A stretch of 64,000 nt of DNA. Origin: Sandaracinus sp. (lineage in GTDB: Bacteria > Myxococcota_A > Polyangia > Polyangiales > Houyiibacteriaceae). Position numbers and translations under genes: made by a program. Numbering within the stretch: the first letter of the stretch is position 1; each line of letters opens with the position of its first letter. The notes under the pieces were generated by a model. It ran no database searches. It worked only from the letters and a program-made list of their open reading frames with translations, and had not been told where the DNA came from. This document shows positions 20,396 through 29,207 of the stretch, piece by piece. The stretch is from positions 49,812 through 113,811 of the forward strand of contig PABA01000002.1 of the NCBI GenBank assembly GCA_002699025.1, read 5' to 3'.

Positions 20396-22137
20396 TCGGG
20401 GTCCTCGATGATACCGCCGGACCAGCCGGGTTCGTCGATGACCTCGCCGCCCCAGCCGGCGCCCATGCTCGGCGCCATCGTCGCCTCCATGCTGGGCTCC
20501 ATCGTCGGCGCCTCCATCGTGGGCGCCTCCATCGTGGGCGCCTCCATCGTGGGCGCGGAAGACTCGGTCATCGTCGGCGTCTCGGTCATCGTGGGGGGCG
20601 TGGCGGCACGCGTGCGGCCGCCGCGCATCGTAGTTCGTCGGCGGGGGGCCGTCTCTTCCCTCGCTTCCGCCGAGGAGGAGGGCGAGCCGGCGTCGGCGGG
20701 CCCCGCGTCCGGGGGCGAGCCTGCGTCGACTCCCGCCGGGCCGGCGTCCTCCCGGGTGGCGGGCGGGCCGGCCGTGGTCGCGGGGGGCGCCTCCCCCTCG
20801 CGCGCCGCCTCGCCGTCGTCGATGAGCCGGAGCGCGGCCACGGCGCCGAGCGCGGAGAGCGCGCCGAGCACCAGCCCGAGCACGAGCCAGCGACCCCAGC
20901 GGAGCGGGCGAGCGAGGTGCGCGGTCGTGCGATCGGCCGTGTGATCGGCAGAGCCCGGGGGACTTGTGGCCGCGGCCGCCAGAGGCGAGGAGCCCGGCGC
21001 GATCGGCCCGGTCTCGGCTCGGGCGCCTGCGGTCGGGGGCAAGCCGGCCGGCCGCGAAGGGGACTCGGCGGTGGGCGGCACGTGCGGGCGCGAGGGGGAC
21101 TCGGCGGTGGGCGGCACGTGCGGGCGCGAGGGGCTCTCGGCCGTCCGCGGGAAGGCGCGCGGATCGTGGCCGTCGATGGGGACGGCGACGCCCGGGAGGG
21201 GCGTGAGCGGGCCGGTCGCGCCCGGCGGGATGGGCGGCGAGGAGGGGAGGGCGCGCGTCGGGGGCAGCGAGGGGGTCTCGAGGGTGCGCGAGAGGGCGAC
21301 GGCGTCGACGCGCCGGAGGGCGTCGGCCGCGGCGCGGGCGCTCGCAAGACGCTGGGCGGGCTCCTTGTGGAGGAGGCTCTCGAGGACGTGGCGGATCGCC
21401 GGCGGGAAGCCGTCGGTGGGCGGCACCGGGGCCGTGAGGATGGCGTGCATCAGCGCGGCCGTGGACGGCGCGTCGAAGGGGAGGCGACCGACGAGCATCT
21501 CGAAGAGCACGACGCCGAGGGCCCAGAGATCCTGCGCGGGGGCGGGGCGGGCGCCGGAGAACTGCTCGGGCGCGATGTAGGGGAGCGAGCCGAGGACCTG
21601 GTGCGACTGGGTGATGCGCGTGAGGAAGCCGTCGTCGACGCTGGCGGCGAGGCCGAAGTCGAGGAGCTTCACCGGGATGGGCCCGTGCGCGAGGCCGATG
21701 TTGGAGGGCTTCAGATCGCGGTGGACGATGCCGGCGGCGTGCACCTCGTGGACGGCTTCGCAGAGCGCGATGAAGAGGGGGAGGGCCTCCTCGGCGGGGA
21801 TGGAGCCGTCGCGGTCGAGGCGGTGCTGGAGCGTCTCGCCCTCGACCAGCTCCATCACGTACCAGGGGCCGAGGCCGGGCTCGACGCCGAAGTCCGTGAC
21901 CTGGGCGACGCGGGGCGTGCGCAGGCGGGCGAGGGCGCGGGCCTCGCGCTGGAAGCGCTGGACGAGCTCGTCGGTCTGGGGGCCGACGCGGACGACCTTG
22001 AGCGCGGCCGGTCGCTCGAGAGCGACGTGGCTCACCTCGTAGACCGTGCCCATGCCGCCCCCGCCGAGGGCCCGCACGATGCGGTAGCGCCCGGCGACGA
22101 CGGTCCCGGCGAGAGACGGTTGGTGGGAATCGGTCAC
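20392..22137 (-). CDS. membrane-anchored Hanks-type Ser/Thr protein kinase
   Basis: 581 residues, GTG start. The kinase domain spans about residues 18-275: Gly-loop LGGGGMGTVYEV, catalytic Lys in ALKVVRVG, HRDLKPSN catalytic loop, LDFGLAAS and the APE-equivalent IAPEQ. A Pro/Ser-rich juxtamembrane linker contains a 12-residue repeat (TAESPSRPHVPP), then one membrane helix (WLVLGLVLGALSALGAVAAL) and an extracytoplasmic tail with repeated PTMEA units. All catalytic residues are present. The tail may sense an envelope signal and the downstream TPR protein is translationally coupled. A TATCAT element lies 15 bp upstream of the start but no -35 is convincing. Confidence 0.9.
   Translation of the reverse strand: MTDSHQPSLAGTVVAGRYRIVRALGGGGMGTVYEVSHVALERPAALKVVRVGPQTDELVQRFQREARALARLRTPRVAQVTDFGVEPGLGPWYVMELVEGETLQHRLDRDGSIPAEEALPLFIALCEAVHEVHAAGIVHRDLKPSNIGLAHGPIPVKLLDFGLAASVDDGFLTRITQSHQVLGSLPYIAPEQFSGARPAPAQDLWALGVVLFEMLVGRLPFDAPSTAALMHAILTAPVPPTDGFPPAIRHVLESLLHKEPAQRLASARAAADALRRVDAVALSRTLETPSLPPTRALPSSPPIPPGATGPLTPLPGVAVPIDGHDPRAFPRTAESPSRPHVPPTAESPSRPHVPPTAESPSRPAGLPPTAGARAETGPIAPGSSPLAAAATSPPGSADHTADRTTAHLARPLRWGRWLVLGLVLGALSALGAVAALRLIDDGEAAREGEAPPATTAGPPATREDAGPAGVDAGSPPDAGPADAGSPSSSAEAREETAPRRRTTMRGGRTRAATPPTMTETPTMTESSAPTMEAPTMEAPTMEAPTMEPSMEATMAPSMGAGWGGEVIDEPGWSGGIIEDPE
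20511..20555. repeat. 15-bp tandem repeat encoding the kinase tail
   Basis: Three identical copies of CCTCCATCGTGGGCG plus a diverged fourth upstream, encoding the repeated PTMEA units of the extracytoplasmic tail of the kinase. Confidence 0.85.
21061..21132. repeat. 36-bp direct tandem repeat in the kinase linker
   Basis: Two perfect 36-bp copies starting at 21061 and 21097, with a diverged third copy adjoining. They encode the 12-residue TAESPSRPHVPP repeat between the kinase domain and the membrane helix. The perfect identity suggests recent duplication. Confidence 0.85.
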
Positions 22138-22252
22138 GAGGCTCCGGCGCCCATGATAGACGCGCGCCGCGACGATGCAGGCCTTCGTCGGGCATCGCGC
22201 CGGTGCGGCGTCGCGGAGGGCGCCGAGCCCGCGCGCCGGCGTGCTGGGGGGG

Positions 22253-22642
22253 CTACGAGGTGCGCTTGCGCAGCTTCTCGTAGAGATCGCGGCCCAGGCT
22301 CGAGACCATGAGGTCCTCGACGATCCGCTCGATGCGCGCCCGGTCCGCCTCGGAGTCGTAGACGAAGCCGATCCCCATGCCCGGCTCCGTACCCTCCACG
22401 GCGGCCTCTGGCTTCACGTGCCACTGCACCTTGCCGCGCAGGCGCAGCGGCTCCCCGAGCTTCGGCACGGTCAGCAGGAAGTGGAACTCGGTCCCGATGG
22501 GGAGCGGCTTCGGCGTCCGGATGAAGGTGCCGCCCTTGCTGATGTTCCGCGTGTAGTCGGCGAAGAACGCGTTCAGGCGCTGGTACTCGACCTTCAGCTC
22601 GATCGGGGCGCGGGGCTCCTGGCGTCGTTCGTCATCCGTCAT
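22253..22642 (-). CDS. PilZ domain protein (Mxan-type, TIGR02266-like)
   Basis: 129 residues from the ATG giving MTDDERRQEPRAPIEL. PilZ domains bind cyclic di-GMP through RxxxR and D/NxSxxG; here RRQEPR and RNISKGGTF are visible at residues about 6-11 and 37-45. The beta-barrel strands LRLRGKVQW and GMGIGFVY follow. It lacks any partner domain, so it should act as a stand-alone c-di-GMP adaptor. It is divergent from the sigma-factor gene and shares its upstream region. Confidence 0.85.
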   Translation of the reverse strand: MTDDERRQEPRAPIELKVEYQRLNAFFADYTRNISKGGTFIRTPKPLPIGTEFHFLLTVPKLGEPLRLRGKVQWHVKPEAAVEGTEPGMGIGFVYDSEADRARIERIVEDLMVSSLGRDLYEKLRKRTS

Positions 22643-22696
22643 GGGGCCGGGTGGAAGCCTCGCCGAAACGGGTCGAAACGGCCACTTCTTCGTCTT

Positions 22697-22725
22697 CATT
22701 CCGCGCCGCGTGGCTTTTCCGTCAA
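22697..22725 (-). promoter_or_regulatory. possible promoter of the PilZ gene
   Basis: Minus strand TTGACG, 17-nt spacer, GGAATG. The -35 is good but the -10 is weak. The divergent sigma-factor promoter lies about 20 bp away on the other strand. Confidence 0.25.
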
Positions 22726-22743
22726 AAGCTCGCCGCCTCTTCG

Positions 22744-22772
22744 TTGTCGTAGCCGACGTGTTGTCCTACCGT
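22744..22772 (+). promoter_or_regulatory. promoter of the sigma-factor gene
   Basis: TTGTCG, 17-nt spacer, TACCGT, leaving a leader of about 155 nt before the ATG at 22932. The leader holds a short direct repeat (GGGAGCGGTGTC twice, 22896-22925). Confidence 0.35.
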
Positions 22773-22931
22773 GCGACCCGCGCCTGGAGCGCAGCGGGAG
22801 GGGAGCCGTGCACCAGCGGCCGGCTCCGCCTCGCGTGGCGAGCCTCCCCGGTCGGGGGGTCTCGCTCCGCCCCCGCGCCCTCCCGGCGCGATGCAGGGAG
22901 CGGTGTCCCAGGGAGCGGTGTCGCGGGGAGC

Positions 22932-23519
22932 ATGGGGGAAGCGGACGAAGCAGCGCTGCTCGAGCGCGCGCAGGCAGGCGACGAGGCCGCCTTCGGCCGG
23001 CTCGTGCGCCTCCACGAGCGGCGGGTCTTCGCCACGGCCGTGCAGATGCTCGGCGATCGGGGCGAGGCCGAGGACGCCGCCCAGGAGGCCTTCCTCCGCG
23101 CCTGGCGCGCGCTGGACCGCTTCGACGGGCGCTCCAAGCTCTCGACCTGGCTCTATCGAATCACCGTGAACGTCTGCCTGAACACGCTGCGCAAACGGAA
23201 GCGCACGGCCGCCGCCGACGTCGACGACCCGCGCATGCCGGAGCCGACGGCCGATCCGGACCAGAGCCAGACCGACCCGGCGCGCAGCTTCGAGGCGCGC
23301 CAGCTCCAGGAGCGGCTCGCCGTCGCCCTCGACGAGCTCTCGCCCTCGCTGCGGAGCGCCGTCGTGCTGGTCCTCCTGCAGGGGCTCCCGCACAAGGAGG
23401 CGGCGGAGGTCCTCGGCTGTCCCGAGGGCACGGTGGCCTGGCGCATCCACGAGGCGCGGCGTCGTCTCCGGGCGAAGCTCGCCGACCTGATGCGCGCGGC
23501 CGGGAGGGAGGCGTCGTGA
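22932..23519 (+). CDS. ECF-type RNA polymerase sigma factor
   Basis: 195 residues from the ATG giving MGEADEAALLERAQAGDE. Sigma region 2 spans residues about 20-90 (FGRLVRLHERRVFATAVQML ... WLYRITVNVCLNTLR) and region 4 about 130-185 (LDELSPSLRSAVVLVLLQGL, PHKEAAEVLGCPEGTVAWR helix-turn-helix). No region 1 or 3, as in ECF sigma factors. The stop overlaps the GTG of the next gene (GTGA), the usual arrangement for an ECF sigma and its membrane regulator. Confidence 0.93.
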   Translation: MGEADEAALLERAQAGDEAAFGRLVRLHERRVFATAVQMLGDRGEAEDAAQEAFLRAWRALDRFDGRSKLSTWLYRITVNVCLNTLRKRKRTAAADVDDPRMPEPTADPDQSQTDPARSFEARQLQERLAVALDELSPSLRSAVVLVLLQGLPHKEAAEVLGCPEGTVAWRIHEARRRLRAKLADLMRAAGREAS

Positions 23520-24811
23520 GCGCGGAGGAGCTCGAGCGGCGCATCCACGAGGTGCTGGATGCGGGGCGGGCGCCGGAGGAGGATCCGGAGCTCGCCGAGG
23601 CGTTCCGGGAGGGCGAGCGCGGCCGGGAGGCGGCGACGCTCGCCGAGGAGCTGGGCCAGGTGGACGCCTGGGTGCGGGGCTGGGAGCCGGTGACGCTCTC
23701 GGACGACGGCTTCGCGGCGCTCGCCGCGCGGGTGGAGCAGCGGCTCGACGAGTCGCTCGCGCCCATCGACGACCCGACGCTGCCGCCGGTCTTCGACGAC
23801 GAGGACTCCTGGCGGCGGCCCAAGGACGAGGCGGAGGTGGCGCGCTCCGGGGAGTATGCGCTGGACGCGCTGACGCAGGCGGCGTCCGGGGCCGAGGCCG
23901 CGCCCGCGCCGGCCGTGGCCGCCGCCGCATCTCCGCCTGCGGCGTCTCCGCCCGCCGCGGCCGCTCCTGCGCCCGAGGAGGCGCGCGCGGAGGTCGTGGA
24001 TCTCGCCTCGCGGCGCGAGAGCAAGACGCCCTGGATCCTCGCGGCGGCGGCCGTGGCGGGCCTCGCGCTGACGGGCTCGCTCATGTGGGCCGGCGGCGAC
24101 GCCGAGGAGGCCCAGTCGGTGGCGATGGCGCCGGCGGCGGAGGAGGCCGAGCCGGCCGAGCGGGGCGCCGCGACCCTCGACGATGCGTTCTTCGAGACGG
24201 CGGAGGGCGAGGCCGAGCCGACCGCTCAGGCGGCCCCCGCGGAGGCCCCGGCCGGGGCGACGGAGCAGGGGGGCGCGAGCGCGGGCTCCTTCGCGTCGGC
24301 CCGAGGGGCGGAGGTCGTCGAGGCCGAGGAAGCCGCGGCCGACGAGCTCGCCACCGAGGGCATCGCGGATCAGGCGTTGGCGGAGGCTTCGCGGCCGGGC
24401 GCGCCGAGTCGCCGCCGGGCGCGCCGCTCCCAGCCGGCCCCGACGATGTCCACCGGCACGGCCTCGAGCGCGATGGCCGCCTCGATGCGTTCGGTGCGGG
24501 TCGCCTCGGCGCTCGGCGGCGCCCGCGACGAGGCCGAGGGCGATGCCACGCGTGGCCCGGGGCCGCCCTCGGCACGCGCCGTCGCGGCGCGGACGGAGGA
24601 GGCGGTCGCCCGCTGCTTCGGCGGGGACGCGCCCGCCGACCTGAGCGCGCGGCTGACGATCGAGGGGCCGACGGGGCGGGTGCGTCGCGCCTCCGTCGAG
24701 TCCGAAGCCGCGAACGAGAGCCAGCGGCGGTGCGTGCGGCGCGCCCTCGAGAGCGCGACCGTGCCCGAGGGCGGCACGGCCATCTACCGGCTCCGCGTGC
24801 GCTGGAACTGA
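23516..24811 (+). CDS. putative membrane anti-sigma/partner protein of the ECF sigma factor
   Basis: 431 residues, GTG start overlapping the sigma gene. The N-terminal 120 residues are acidic and cytoplasmic, followed by an Ala/Pro linker, one membrane helix (TPWILAAAAVAGLALTGSLM, about residues 171-190), an Ala/Glu-rich periplasmic stretch, and a C-terminal domain of about 75 residues (RTEEAVARCFGG ... LTIEGPTGRVRRASVE ... CVRRALESATVPEG). That C-terminus resembles the AgmX/PglI C-terminal or TonB-like domain of myxobacteria. No zinc-binding HxxxCxxC motif is visible. Anti-sigma role is inferred from overlap and topology only. Confidence 0.7.
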   Translation: MSAEELERRIHEVLDAGRAPEEDPELAEAFREGERGREAATLAEELGQVDAWVRGWEPVTLSDDGFAALAARVEQRLDESLAPIDDPTLPPVFDDEDSWRRPKDEAEVARSGEYALDALTQAASGAEAAPAPAVAAAASPPAASPPAAAAPAPEEARAEVVDLASRRESKTPWILAAAAVAGLALTGSLMWAGGDAEEAQSVAMAPAAEEAEPAERGAATLDDAFFETAEGEAEPTAQAAPAEAPAGATEQGGASAGSFASARGAEVVEAEEAAADELATEGIADQALAEASRPGAPSRRRARRSQPAPTMSTGTASSAMAASMRSVRVASALGGARDEAEGDATRGPGPPSARAVAARTEEAVARCFGGDAPADLSARLTIEGPTGRVRRASVESEAANESQRRCVRRALESATVPEGGTAIYRLRVRWN

Positions 24812-24916
24812 CTCCGCAACGGGCCCCGGGACCGGCTCGCCAGGGCGCGGCGGCGAGGCCCCAGCGGGATGCCGGAACGAGCTCGCGCCGGCCGCGGTGA
24901 CGGCGCGCGGCCGGGC

Positions 24917-24925
24917 TGATAGTGT
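24917..24925 (+). promoter_or_regulatory. extended -10 promoter of the kinase/ATPase gene, predicted near-leaderless
   Basis: TG-A-TAGTGT ending eight bases before the GTG at 24934. The alternative GTG at 24922 lies inside this element and so would not be transcribed. A GGTGAC hexamer at 24896 may serve as a weak -35. Confidence 0.4.
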
Positions 24926-24933
24926 CGCCCGCC

Positions 24934-27900
24934 GTGGGACGCAGGGTCCTCTTCGGCTCGTACGAGCTCCTCGAGCGCATCGGGGAAGGCGGGATGGCCG
25001 AGGTCTGGCGAGCGCGTTCGCGCGGCGTCGCCGGCTTCGAGAAGACCGTCGTGATCAAGCGCGTCTTGCCGTCGCTGATGGCCCGCCGCGACTTTGCGTC
25101 GCTCCTCGTCCGCGAGGCCAAGATCGCGGCCCTCCTGAACCACCCGAACGTCGTCCAGATCTTCGAGCTCGGCGAGGAGCAGGGCGCCTACTTCATCGCC
25201 ATGGAGTACGTCCACGGCTGCGACCTGGCGACGGCCATCGCCAGCCAGCCCGATCCGATGGCCGCCGCCGAGCAGGGCGGCCTCTCGCTGGGGCTCCGGC
25301 TCTGGGTGGCCGCGGAGGCCGCCAAGGCCCTCGACTACGCCCACCGCCGCCGCGACGAGGACGGGCGCCCCCTGCAGATCGTCCACCGCGACGTCTCCCC
25401 CCAGAACGTGCTCCTCGGCTACGAGGGGCAGGTCAAGGTCGCCGACTTCGGCATCGCCCTCGCCGACCAGCGCGGCCTCGGCCGGGACGAGAACCCGCGC
25501 ATGCTCCGCGGCAAGTACGCCTACATGTCGCCGGAGCAGTCCCGCGGCGAGGCCCTCGACAACCGCTCGGACGTCTTCGCCCTGGGCATCGTGCTCCACG
25601 AGATGCTCGTCGGGCGCCGTCTCTTCAAGGCTACCGACCGCACCGAGACCCTCCGCCGCGTGCAGGAGGCGGACGTACCCGCGCTGGACCTCGCGCGCCT
25701 CGGCGCGCCGCCCCTGCTCGGGGAGATCGTCCATCGCGCCCTCGCGCGCGACCGGGAGGCCCGCTACCCGTCCGCCGGCGCCATGAGCGAGGACCTCTCC
25801 CGGGTGATGGTGGAGATGGGCCTCTTCGTCGGCTCCCACGAGCTCAGCGACGCGCTCTTCCACATCGCCCCGCCCGACGACGCGAGCCGCGTGAACAAGC
25901 TGCGCGTCGACGTGCTCGAGCGCGTCGGCGAAGACGCGACGGTCGCCGCCGCCGCCGAGGAGCTCCGACCGACGCCGGTCGCCGAGGCGGAGTCGACCCG
26001 GGCCCTGCCGACCTCCCAGCGCATCCGCTCCGAGGTGCGGCCGGGCGTGTTGCTGATGGCCTCGGCCGAGGGCTCCGAGGAGCTGCCGCGCATCGCGGGG
26101 GAGGTCGGCGCCGCCGTGCTCCCGCCGCTCGTCGGGCTCCGCGAGGCCTGCTTCGGGTTCGTGCGCGAGCCGGAGCGTGGCGCCTCGGCCGCGGTGCAGG
26201 TGGCCCTCGAGCTCCAGCGCGCGGGCTACGCGGGGCCGCTCGTCGTGGCCTCCGGGGAGCTGCGCGTCTTCTCCGTGGAGCCGCCCGCCGTCGAGCCCCT
26301 CGCGACGACCCGCGAGCGCGCCCACGCCGTCCTCGCGGCGGAGCGCCGCGGTGTGCGCGTCGATCCGAGCCTGGTCGAGGACCTCGGCTGGCGCTTCGCC
26401 TTCGAGGAGGACGCGCCCGGCGACTGGCCGCGGGTGGCGGGGTTCCGGCGGCGCGCGGACGCGGAGCTCGAGGCGACGCGGCTCGGGCCCCTCGTCGGTC
26501 GCCGGGACGTGATGCAGCGCCTCGGCGGCGCGCTCGAGGACGTGCTGCGCGGGCGCGGGCGGGCGCTGCTCCTCGTCGGCGCGTCCGGCGTGGGCAAGTC
26601 GCGCGTGCTCGCCGAGCTCCGGGCCAGCATGGAGCCGGAGGGCGCGGCGGTGCTGCTCACGCACGGGCGGGCCCCGGACGCGGAGCAGAGCTTCGCGGCG
26701 CTCTCGGGCCTGGTGCGCGATCTCTGCGGGCTCGACGACGACGAGGCGCCCGAGGCGCGGCGGGAGAAGCTCGAGCGGCTGCGGGTGCTCGGGCTCCGCG
26801 AGCGGGAGGTCGCGCTGCTCGGCGCGCTCGTCGGCGTGCCCTCGGAGGTCCCGGAGCGGCCCGGGCGGCCGCGGGGCATCGAGCTCGTGGTGGCGCTCCG
26901 GAAGGCCGTCCGCGCGCTCGCGGCGGATCGCCCGGTGGTGCTCGCCTTCGAGGACGCGCACTGGATGGACGAGGCCTCGCGGCAGCTCCTCGACCTGCTC
27001 CTCGCGGGCCTCGCGAGCACGCGCGTGCTCGCCGTGGTGACGGCCCGGCCGGGCGCCGCGCTGCCCCACCTGCGTGTGGAGCGCCTCGTGCTGCGCGAGC
27101 TCGATCCGCTCTCGGCGGGCAAGGTCTTCGCCCATCGGGTCGGCGTGCGCCACCTCGAGGAGGAGCTCGTCGACCGCCTCGAGCGAGCCGTCGGAGGCAA
27201 CCCGCGCTACCTCGGGCTCCTCGCGGACGCGCTCGCGGAGGCGGGCCGGATCGAGATCTCGGGCGGGCTCCTGCACGGCTTCGGGGAGGGCGCGCTCCCC
27301 CTGCCTCCCGCCATGGCGCGCCGGGTGGCGGCGGGGGTCGCCGCGCTGCCCGCGCGGACGCGGCGCATCCTGCGCCTGGTGGCCACGAACCCGGCGCCGA
27401 TCGATCTCTCGACGCTCGCGGCCGTGGAGGGGGTGCCCCGCGACGTGGTGGAGCCGGCGGTGCATCGGCTCCTCGCCTCCCGCATGCTCCGCGGCGGCTC
27501 GGCGGGTGGGCGCCGAGAGCGCGCGAGCGAGCTGCCCTGGCCTCGCCGGCAGGCCCCGCTCCCCGCCGCCGTGACCGTTCGGGGCGGCGAGCTCGTGCGG
27601 CGCGCCATCCTCGCCGGCGTGCCGGAGCCCGAGCGGGAGCGGCTCCACGCGCGCATCGCCGACGTGCTCCGCCGGAGCGGCGCCGGGCAGGACGATCGCG
27701 TCGAGGCGCTGGCCTACCACTCGGCCCGGGCCGGGGACCTGGCGCACGCGCCCGACGAGCTGGAGCGGGCGGCGGGGCTCGCACTCGAGCGGGGGGAGCC
27801 GCTCCTGGCGGCGGAGCGCTACGCGGAGGCCGCGCGGCTGCTGCGGCAGGCGCAGCGCCGGGGCGATCGGAACGACGGGCCGCGGCGGGTGGCCGAGCTC

Positions 27901-28881
27901 TGCGCCCAGGCCTCCGAGGTCGCCCTCGAGGCGGGCGGCGTGGACCTCGCGGAGGCCGTGCTCGAGCTCGCGCCGGAGGTCGAGGCGGACGCGCGCCTCG
28001 CCCTCCGCGTGGGGCTGGCGCGGGCGCGGGCCATGGCGCGGCGGGAGCGCTGGTCGGAGGTCGTCGCCGAGGTCGAGGCGCTCGACGATCGGCTCGAGCA
28101 GGGCGATCCCACGCTCCGCGCCCGGGTGCGGATGGTGCTCGGGCGGGCGCTCCTCGAGACGGGCCAGGTGGAGCGGGCGGTCGAGGCGTTCCGCGACGCG
28201 GTGCAGGTGCTCGAGATCGGCGGGGAAGGGCGCGACGTGGGGCGGGGGCTCTGCGGGCTGGCCATCGCCCTGGCGCGGGCCGGCGAGGAAGAGGCGGCCG
28301 CGGAGGTCTCGACGGCGGCGCTCGTGGCGGCGGTCTGCCATGGCGGCGCCGAGCTCCGCTGTGGCTCGCTCGTGGCGGCGGCGGAGGTCGCCGAGGCCCG
28401 AGCGGACCACGCGCTCGCGGCGGTGCGCTGGGCCGAGGCGGCGCAGGTCGCCGAGCGGGAGGAGCTCGGCGAGGAGTTGGCCCGGGCGGCCGTGCGGGCG
28501 GCGGTGGCGGCGGTCTTCGCCGGGAGCGAGAGCGAGGCGGCGGTCTGGGTCGCGCGGGCCGTGCCGGCGGCGAAGGCCCACGGGCTGGACGCGGTGGTGG
28601 CGCTGGCCGAGGCGGTGCGCGCGGCGCTGGCGCTGGCGGCGCACCCGGATCCGCACTTCGTGCGCGGGTTGGTGCGTTCGGTGGATCACCTCGAGGCGCT
28701 CGGGCGGCTCGGGGAGGCGGCCTACGCGCTCGACATGCTGGCGCGGGCCCACGTGGCGCTCGGGGACGTGCCGGCGGCGATCCGGACGCTCGGGCGGGCG
28801 GGACCGCTCGCGCGGGCGGCGGGGCGACCGCGGCTTCGGGAGCGGCTGCACGCCCGGGCGGACCGGTTGGCGCGGGGGTGA
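24934..28881 (+). CDS. Ser/Thr kinase - cyclase-homology-like - AAA ATPase - TPR signalling protein
   Basis: 1,315 residues from the GTG giving MGRRVLFGSYELL. The N-terminal kinase (about 5-290) has IGEGGMAEVW, the catalytic Lys in VIKRVLP, HRDVSPQN at 151-158, ADFGIAL and MSPEQ. Residues about 367-510 look like a degenerate class III nucleotidyl-cyclase homology domain (REPERGASAAVQVALELQ; RAHAVLAAERRGV) without clear metal-binding aspartates. An AAA ATPase follows: Walker A GASGVGKS at 549-556, Walker B VVLAFEDAHW around 669-677. The C-terminal third is TPR-like helices (about 900-1315). The layout is that of PknK-like or MalT-like multi-domain regulators. No membrane helix, so cytoplasmic. 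Confidence 0.9.
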   Translation: MGRRVLFGSYELLERIGEGGMAEVWRARSRGVAGFEKTVVIKRVLPSLMARRDFASLLVREAKIAALLNHPNVVQIFELGEEQGAYFIAMEYVHGCDLATAIASQPDPMAAAEQGGLSLGLRLWVAAEAAKALDYAHRRRDEDGRPLQIVHRDVSPQNVLLGYEGQVKVADFGIALADQRGLGRDENPRMLRGKYAYMSPEQSRGEALDNRSDVFALGIVLHEMLVGRRLFKATDRTETLRRVQEADVPALDLARLGAPPLLGEIVHRALARDREARYPSAGAMSEDLSRVMVEMGLFVGSHELSDALFHIAPPDDASRVNKLRVDVLERVGEDATVAAAAEELRPTPVAEAESTRALPTSQRIRSEVRPGVLLMASAEGSEELPRIAGEVGAAVLPPLVGLREACFGFVREPERGASAAVQVALELQRAGYAGPLVVASGELRVFSVEPPAVEPLATTRERAHAVLAAERRGVRVDPSLVEDLGWRFAFEEDAPGDWPRVAGFRRRADAELEATRLGPLVGRRDVMQRLGGALEDVLRGRGRALLLVGASGVGKSRVLAELRASMEPEGAAVLLTHGRAPDAEQSFAALSGLVRDLCGLDDDEAPEARREKLERLRVLGLREREVALLGALVGVPSEVPERPGRPRGIELVVALRKAVRALAADRPVVLAFEDAHWMDEASRQLLDLLLAGLASTRVLAVVTARPGAALPHLRVERLVLRELDPLSAGKVFAHRVGVRHLEEELVDRLERAVGGNPRYLGLLADALAEAGRIEISGGLLHGFGEGALPLPPAMARRVAAGVAALPARTRRILRLVATNPAPIDLSTLAAVEGVPRDVVEPAVHRLLASRMLRGGSAGGRRERASELPWPRRQAPLPAAVTVRGGELVRRAILAGVPEPERERLHARIADVLRRSGAGQDDRVEALAYHSARAGDLAHAPDELERAAGLALERGEPLLAAERYAEAARLLRQAQRRGDRNDGPRRVAELCAQASEVALEAGGVDLAEAVLELAPEVEADARLALRVGLARARAMARRERWSEVVAEVEALDDRLEQGDPTLRARVRMVLGRALLETGQVERAVEAFRDAVQVLEIGGEGRDVGRGLCGLAIALARAGEEEAAAEVSTAALVAAVCHGGAELRCGSLVAAAEVAEARADHALAAVRWAEAAQVAEREELGEELARAAVRAAVAAVFAGSESEAAVWVARAVPAAKAHGLDAVVALAEAVRAALALAAHPDPHFVRGLVRSVDHLEALGRLGEAAYALDMLARAHVALGDVPAAIRTLGRAGPLARAAGRPRLRERLHARADRLARG

Positions 28882-29207
28882 GCGCGGGCGCGCGGGGACG
28901 CTGGCGCGGTCGAGGAGGAAGGGGTCGCGGGCGCCGGTCGAGGTCGTGGCGGGCTCGGGTCGCCGCCGTCGGTCCGGGGCGTCGGTCGAGGCGCCGCCGG
29001 GCCGGAATGGCGGGTCGCGGAGCTGCTTGACTGGGGTGGGGCCGCCTCCTAGGCTGCCGGCCCCCGCGTTCACCGAGGCGAGCGCCGCCTTTTTCACCGT
29101 CCCGCGAACCACCAGCAGCCCTTCGCCCGCGCCCCTTCTTCGGGGGCACCTCGCTGAGTGGGGTGGGGCCGCGGCTCGCGAGATCGCGCGCACGGAGTGC
29201 GTAGCAG
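28882..29207 (+). other. 326-bp gene-free leader region before the S1 gene
   Basis: No coding sequence is supported. It holds a TTGACT-N17-TAGGCT promoter at 29027 and a short hairpin GCCCC-N6-GGGGC around 29131-29146, both placed in front of the S1-domain gene. Bacterial S1-type genes are often autoregulated through their leader, so the hairpin is a candidate site. Confidence 0.45.
29027..29055 (+). promoter_or_regulatory. promoter of the S1-domain gene
   Basis: TTGACT, 17-nt spacer, TAGGCT. It predicts a leader of about 145 nt before the ATG at 29208. Confidence 0.45.

Noticed and set aside
22175..23515. Upstream extension of the anti-sigma frame through the sigma gene
   Set aside because: Shadow sequence; GTG 23516 overlapping the sigma stop is the standard arrangement.
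24922..24933. GTG start of the kinase/ATPase gene at 24922
   Set aside because: It lies inside the extended -10 element; GTG 24934 fits a near-leaderless transcript.
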